Below, in pieces: positions 13,508 through 15,470 of a stretch of 15,470 nucleotides of DNA. Origin of the DNA: Deltaproteobacteria bacterium (GTDB lineage: Bacteria > Desulfobacterota > GWC2-55-46); assembly GCA_016234955.1 (NCBI GenBank), contig JACRNN010000033.1:1-15470 (forward strand), written 5' to 3'. The translations under genes were made by a program, and so were the position numbers. The stretch's first letter is position 1; each line of letters starts with the position of its first letter. Below the pieces are notes generated by a model. It ran no database searches. It was not told the origin of the DNA and was given only the letters and a program-made list of their open reading frames with translations.

Positions 13508-13585
13508 ACGCAGTGAAGAATCCCGGAGCCAATAGAATCAACAGTCTACAAGATTCTTCGTCACCTTCGGTTCCTCTGAATGACA
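13497..13585. repeat. Imperfect TGTCATTC-type palindromic repeat
   Basis: TGTCATTCTGAAC...GTGAAGAATC on the left (13497-13522) is mirrored by GATTCTTCG...CTCTGAATGACA on the right (about 13552-13585), giving an 89-base imperfect hairpin. Repeats with TGTCATTCTGA ends and GAAGAATC inner arms are common intergenic palindromes in many bacteria. It lies between the IS110 element and the carboxypeptidase gene and supplies the transposase stop codon. A run of nine Cs (13599-13607) follows. Confidence 0.75.
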
Positions 13586-13608
13586 ATTTTGGAGACTTCC
13601 CCCCCCCT

Positions 13609-14457
13609 CTAAAACCGTGTCGCGCCCTTTACGTTTGCGAACTTGAGCCGCTGTGAAAAGGCCTTATCGAGCATCAATGGGGCCCTCATCCACCGGTTAG
13701 GGGAGTTTAACAGTACAAGCATAACCCTTACCCCGTCCCTCTCCGCTATCGTGATAAGGCATTTGCCGGCGGCCCGGGTGAACCCCGTCTTTACCCCTGA
13801 CGCCCCGGGATAGCGCCCTATCAGCCTGTTCCTGTTCCTGAGGCGAATATTCCTTATGCCGTCAACGCTGCTTATCGTCTTTCTTTCAACGGACACCAGG
13901 TACGCGAAAACGGGGTTTTTAAGCGTCTCCCCGGCTATCCGCGCAAGTTCCGCCGCCGTTGTGTAATGCTCCGGGGCGTCATGCCCGCACGCGTTGGTGA
14001 AGTGGGTGTGCTGAAGCCCAAGCCCCGCGGCCTCCCGGTTCATCATCTCGACAAACTTCTCCTCATTGCCCGCCACACGGTCGGCAAGGGCGTGGCACGC
14101 GTCGTTGGCGGAATTGAGGAGCGTGGCGGCAAGGAGGTCCTTGACGTAGAATCTCTGCCCTTCCTTCAGGCCGATGCGGCTGCCGGTCTCAGCGGCCGCG
14201 TCCGCGCCGATTGTCACTATATCTTCAATGGCCGTATTCTTGAGTACCAGCCGGGCGGTCATTACCTTGGTGAGGCTTGCGGGCGGGAGCTCCTTCTCAG
14301 GCTCGTGCGCCCAGAGGGGCCGTCCCTCCATCGTCAGGACATAGGCCTTTGCCGCGCGCGGGAACGGGTCTAAAACATCCGAGGCCGAAGCTTCAAGATT
14401 TGGAAGGAACAGAAACAGGAAAGACAAGCAGACTGCAAACCAAAGAAGTTTACGCAT
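13609..14457 (-). CDS. D-alanyl-D-alanine carboxypeptidase (penicillin-binding protein, S11 family)
   Basis: 282 aa, exported serine D,D-carboxypeptidase that trims the terminal D-Ala from peptidoglycan stem peptides. Starting at the ATG at 14457, the protein opens with a signal peptide (MRKLLWFAVCLSFLFLFLPNLEASA), preceded by a GGGGG ribosome site. A more distal ATG at 14526 would add 23 residues ahead of the signal peptide and is unlikely. Catalytic motifs: SLTK (61-64, acylated Ser61), SAN (116-118) and KTG (223-225). The chain ends soon after the catalytic domain, so the C-terminal beta domain and amphipathic anchor of PBP5/DacA are absent; it is a short form closest in layout to DacF-like enzymes. 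76 bases downstream of hemY on the same strand. Confidence 0.93.
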   Translation of the reverse strand: MRKLLWFAVCLSFLFLFLPNLEASASDVLDPFPRAAKAYVLTMEGRPLWAHEPEKELPPASLTKVMTARLVLKNTAIEDIVTIGADAAAETGSRIGLKEGQRFYVKDLLAATLLNSANDACHALADRVAGNEEKFVEMMNREAAGLGLQHTHFTNACGHDAPEHYTTAAELARIAGETLKNPVFAYLVSVERKTISSVDGIRNIRLRNRNRLIGRYPGASGVKTGFTRAAGKCLITIAERDGVRVMLVLLNSPNRWMRAPLMLDKAFSQRLKFANVKGATRF

Positions 14458-14533
14458 GGTCCCCCCGTTTTGTCTTCTGTATTTTACGCCAAACACCGCA
14501 ACTCCTAAAGGCGTTGTAGCCTGCATGCCGCCC

Positions 14534-15470
14534 TCACGCGCTCAGGAGATGGAGCGCCTTTTTCGCCACCACCTCCCCGGTGCGTATGCTGTCGCTTATG
14601 CCTATGCCGTGGTAGGCGCTCCCCGTAAGGTAGAGGCCTTTATGCCCCGCGGCCCGCTCCTCTATCCACTCCACCCGCTCCTGGTGGCCTATCGTGTACT
14701 GCGGCATGGAGTTTATCCACCTGTAGACCCTAACGAGCACCGGGGCGGCGTCTATGCCCATTATCTCCCGTAGCTCATCTCTCACCGTCCCTATCATCTC
14801 CTCATCGCCGAGAGAAACAAGGTCGGAGTCCTTGCCCCCTCCCACGAAGCACCTTATGAGGACCGAGTCTTCCGGGGCGCGGTGCCTGAACTTCATCGAC
14901 GTCCAAGTGGCGGCCATTATCTTCCTCTTCTCGGTCTTGGGCACGACGAAGCCGAAACCCTTGAGCGGGTGGGCCACGTCCTTTCTCTTGAAGGCCAGCG
15001 ACACGGTCGCGGTGGAGACGTACGGAATAGTCAGGAGCCTGTCCGCAAGCTCCCCGTCAATCCCCCTTATCAACCGTGACGCCGCGTACGCCGGGGCGGC
15101 TATAATCACGGCGTCGGCCTCCAACGGGGGTTCCCCCTCTATATTTACCACATAGCCGCCCCCCTTTTTGGTAACGGAGGTCACGCCCTTGCCGGTCCTT
15201 ATCGACGTGCGGCCCAAGGCCTGAAGGCGAGAGGCAAGGGTGTCTATGAGGTCGGAGAGCCCTCCCCTCAAGGTCAGGAACATCGTTACCTTTTTTCCGG
15301 GTGCGGCGGGCTTGCTGGACTTTTTTGAAAGGGCCATCCTCTTTACCATGCCCTTTATCAGGCTCCCGTGCTCCTCCTCAAGCTGCACGAACTTCGGGAA
15401 ACTGCTCCTTATGCTCATCGTCTCCGGGTCCCCGGCGTGGACCCCGGCCACGAGCGGTTCGGCTATCTTG
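14534..15470 (-). CDS. hemY: Protoporphyrinogen oxidase HemY-type, C-terminal part; N-terminus outside window
   Basis: The frame is open to the window edge, so the gene is partial; the visible part is about 312 residues. HemY oxidises protoporphyrinogen IX to protoporphyrin IX with FAD, the penultimate step of heme synthesis. The visible part begins with EPLVAGVHAGDPETMSIRSSFP, a family block, then LEEEHGSLIKGM. LRGGLSDLIDTLASRL follows, then ADAVIIAAPAYAASRLI in the FAD fold. The C-terminus has GLYLTGSAYHGIGISDSIRTGEVVAKKAL, the conserved FAD-binding end of the amine-oxidase-like family. The apparent GTG start at 15451 is not real, because homology continues upstream. A related flavin oxidase is possible but the block order fits HemY well. 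Confidence 0.92.
   Translation of the reverse strand, partial: KIAEPLVAGVHAGDPETMSIRSSFPKFVQLEEEHGSLIKGMVKRMALSKKSSKPAAPGKKVTMFLTLRGGLSDLIDTLASRLQALGRTSIRTGKGVTSVTKKGGGYVVNIEGEPPLEADAVIIAAPAYAASRLIRGIDGELADRLLTIPYVSTATVSLAFKRKDVAHPLKGFGFVVPKTEKRKIMAATWTSMKFRHRAPEDSVLIRCFVGGGKDSDLVSLGDEEMIGTVRDELREIMGIDAAPVLVRVYRWINSMPQYTIGHQERVEWIEERAAGHKGLYLTGSAYHGIGISDSIRTGEVVAKKALHLLSA

Noticed and set aside
13609..14526. 305-codon form of the carboxypeptidase
   Set aside because: The extra 23 residues would precede a clear signal peptide that starts at the ATG at 14457 with its own ribosome site.

Overview
The window is bacterial chromosome, roughly 60% GC by eye, with heavy use of AGG (Arg) and ATA (Ile) codons. 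The gene set (primary sigma factor, a yggS-proC-yggT-divIVA-yggU block, rsmE, cobQ, a HemY-type protoporphyrinogen oxidase) suggests an uncultured Gram-negative-type lineage near Desulfobacterota or Nitrospirota. That placement is inference from gene style only.

Layout. Positions 1-2851 (+): the 3' part of rpoD, a G-rich stretch, a strong intrinsic terminator, and a membrane-bound diguanylate-cyclase-type GGDEF protein. Positions 2848-4671 (-): an AT-rich cassette of three overlapping genes behind its own near-consensus sigma-70 promoter. The first gene belongs to the TIGR04255 family; the other two are unrecognised. Positions 4668-7563 (-): yggU (DUF167), a DivIVA-domain gene, yggT, proC and yggS, a conserved block linking cell-envelope or division proteins with proline and PLP metabolism. 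Positions 7783-10361 (-): a SpoIIM-family membrane protein, an EamA/DMT transporter and rsmE. Positions 10387-12171 (+): a cobQ transcription unit whose leader carries a 142-bp MITE-like element. Positions 12207-13585: palindromic repeats surrounding an IS110-family insertion sequence. Its transposase is broken by one frameshift, but its upstream non-coding end still looks like a bridge-RNA gene. Positions 13609-15470 (-): a D,D-carboxypeptidase and the 3' part of hemY.

Two regions stand out. The first is the three-gene foreign cassette at 2848-4671, a candidate undescribed system: it is compact, translationally coupled, has its own promoter, and is wedged between the stop codons of two core genes. 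The second is the IS110 element. Segments of its presumed bridge RNA match the two halves of a palindromic repeat arm lying just outside the element, as expected for an RNA-guided insertion into a REP-like repeat.

The remaining genes are ordinary chromosomal functions. No CRISPR array, tRNA or rRNA was seen.
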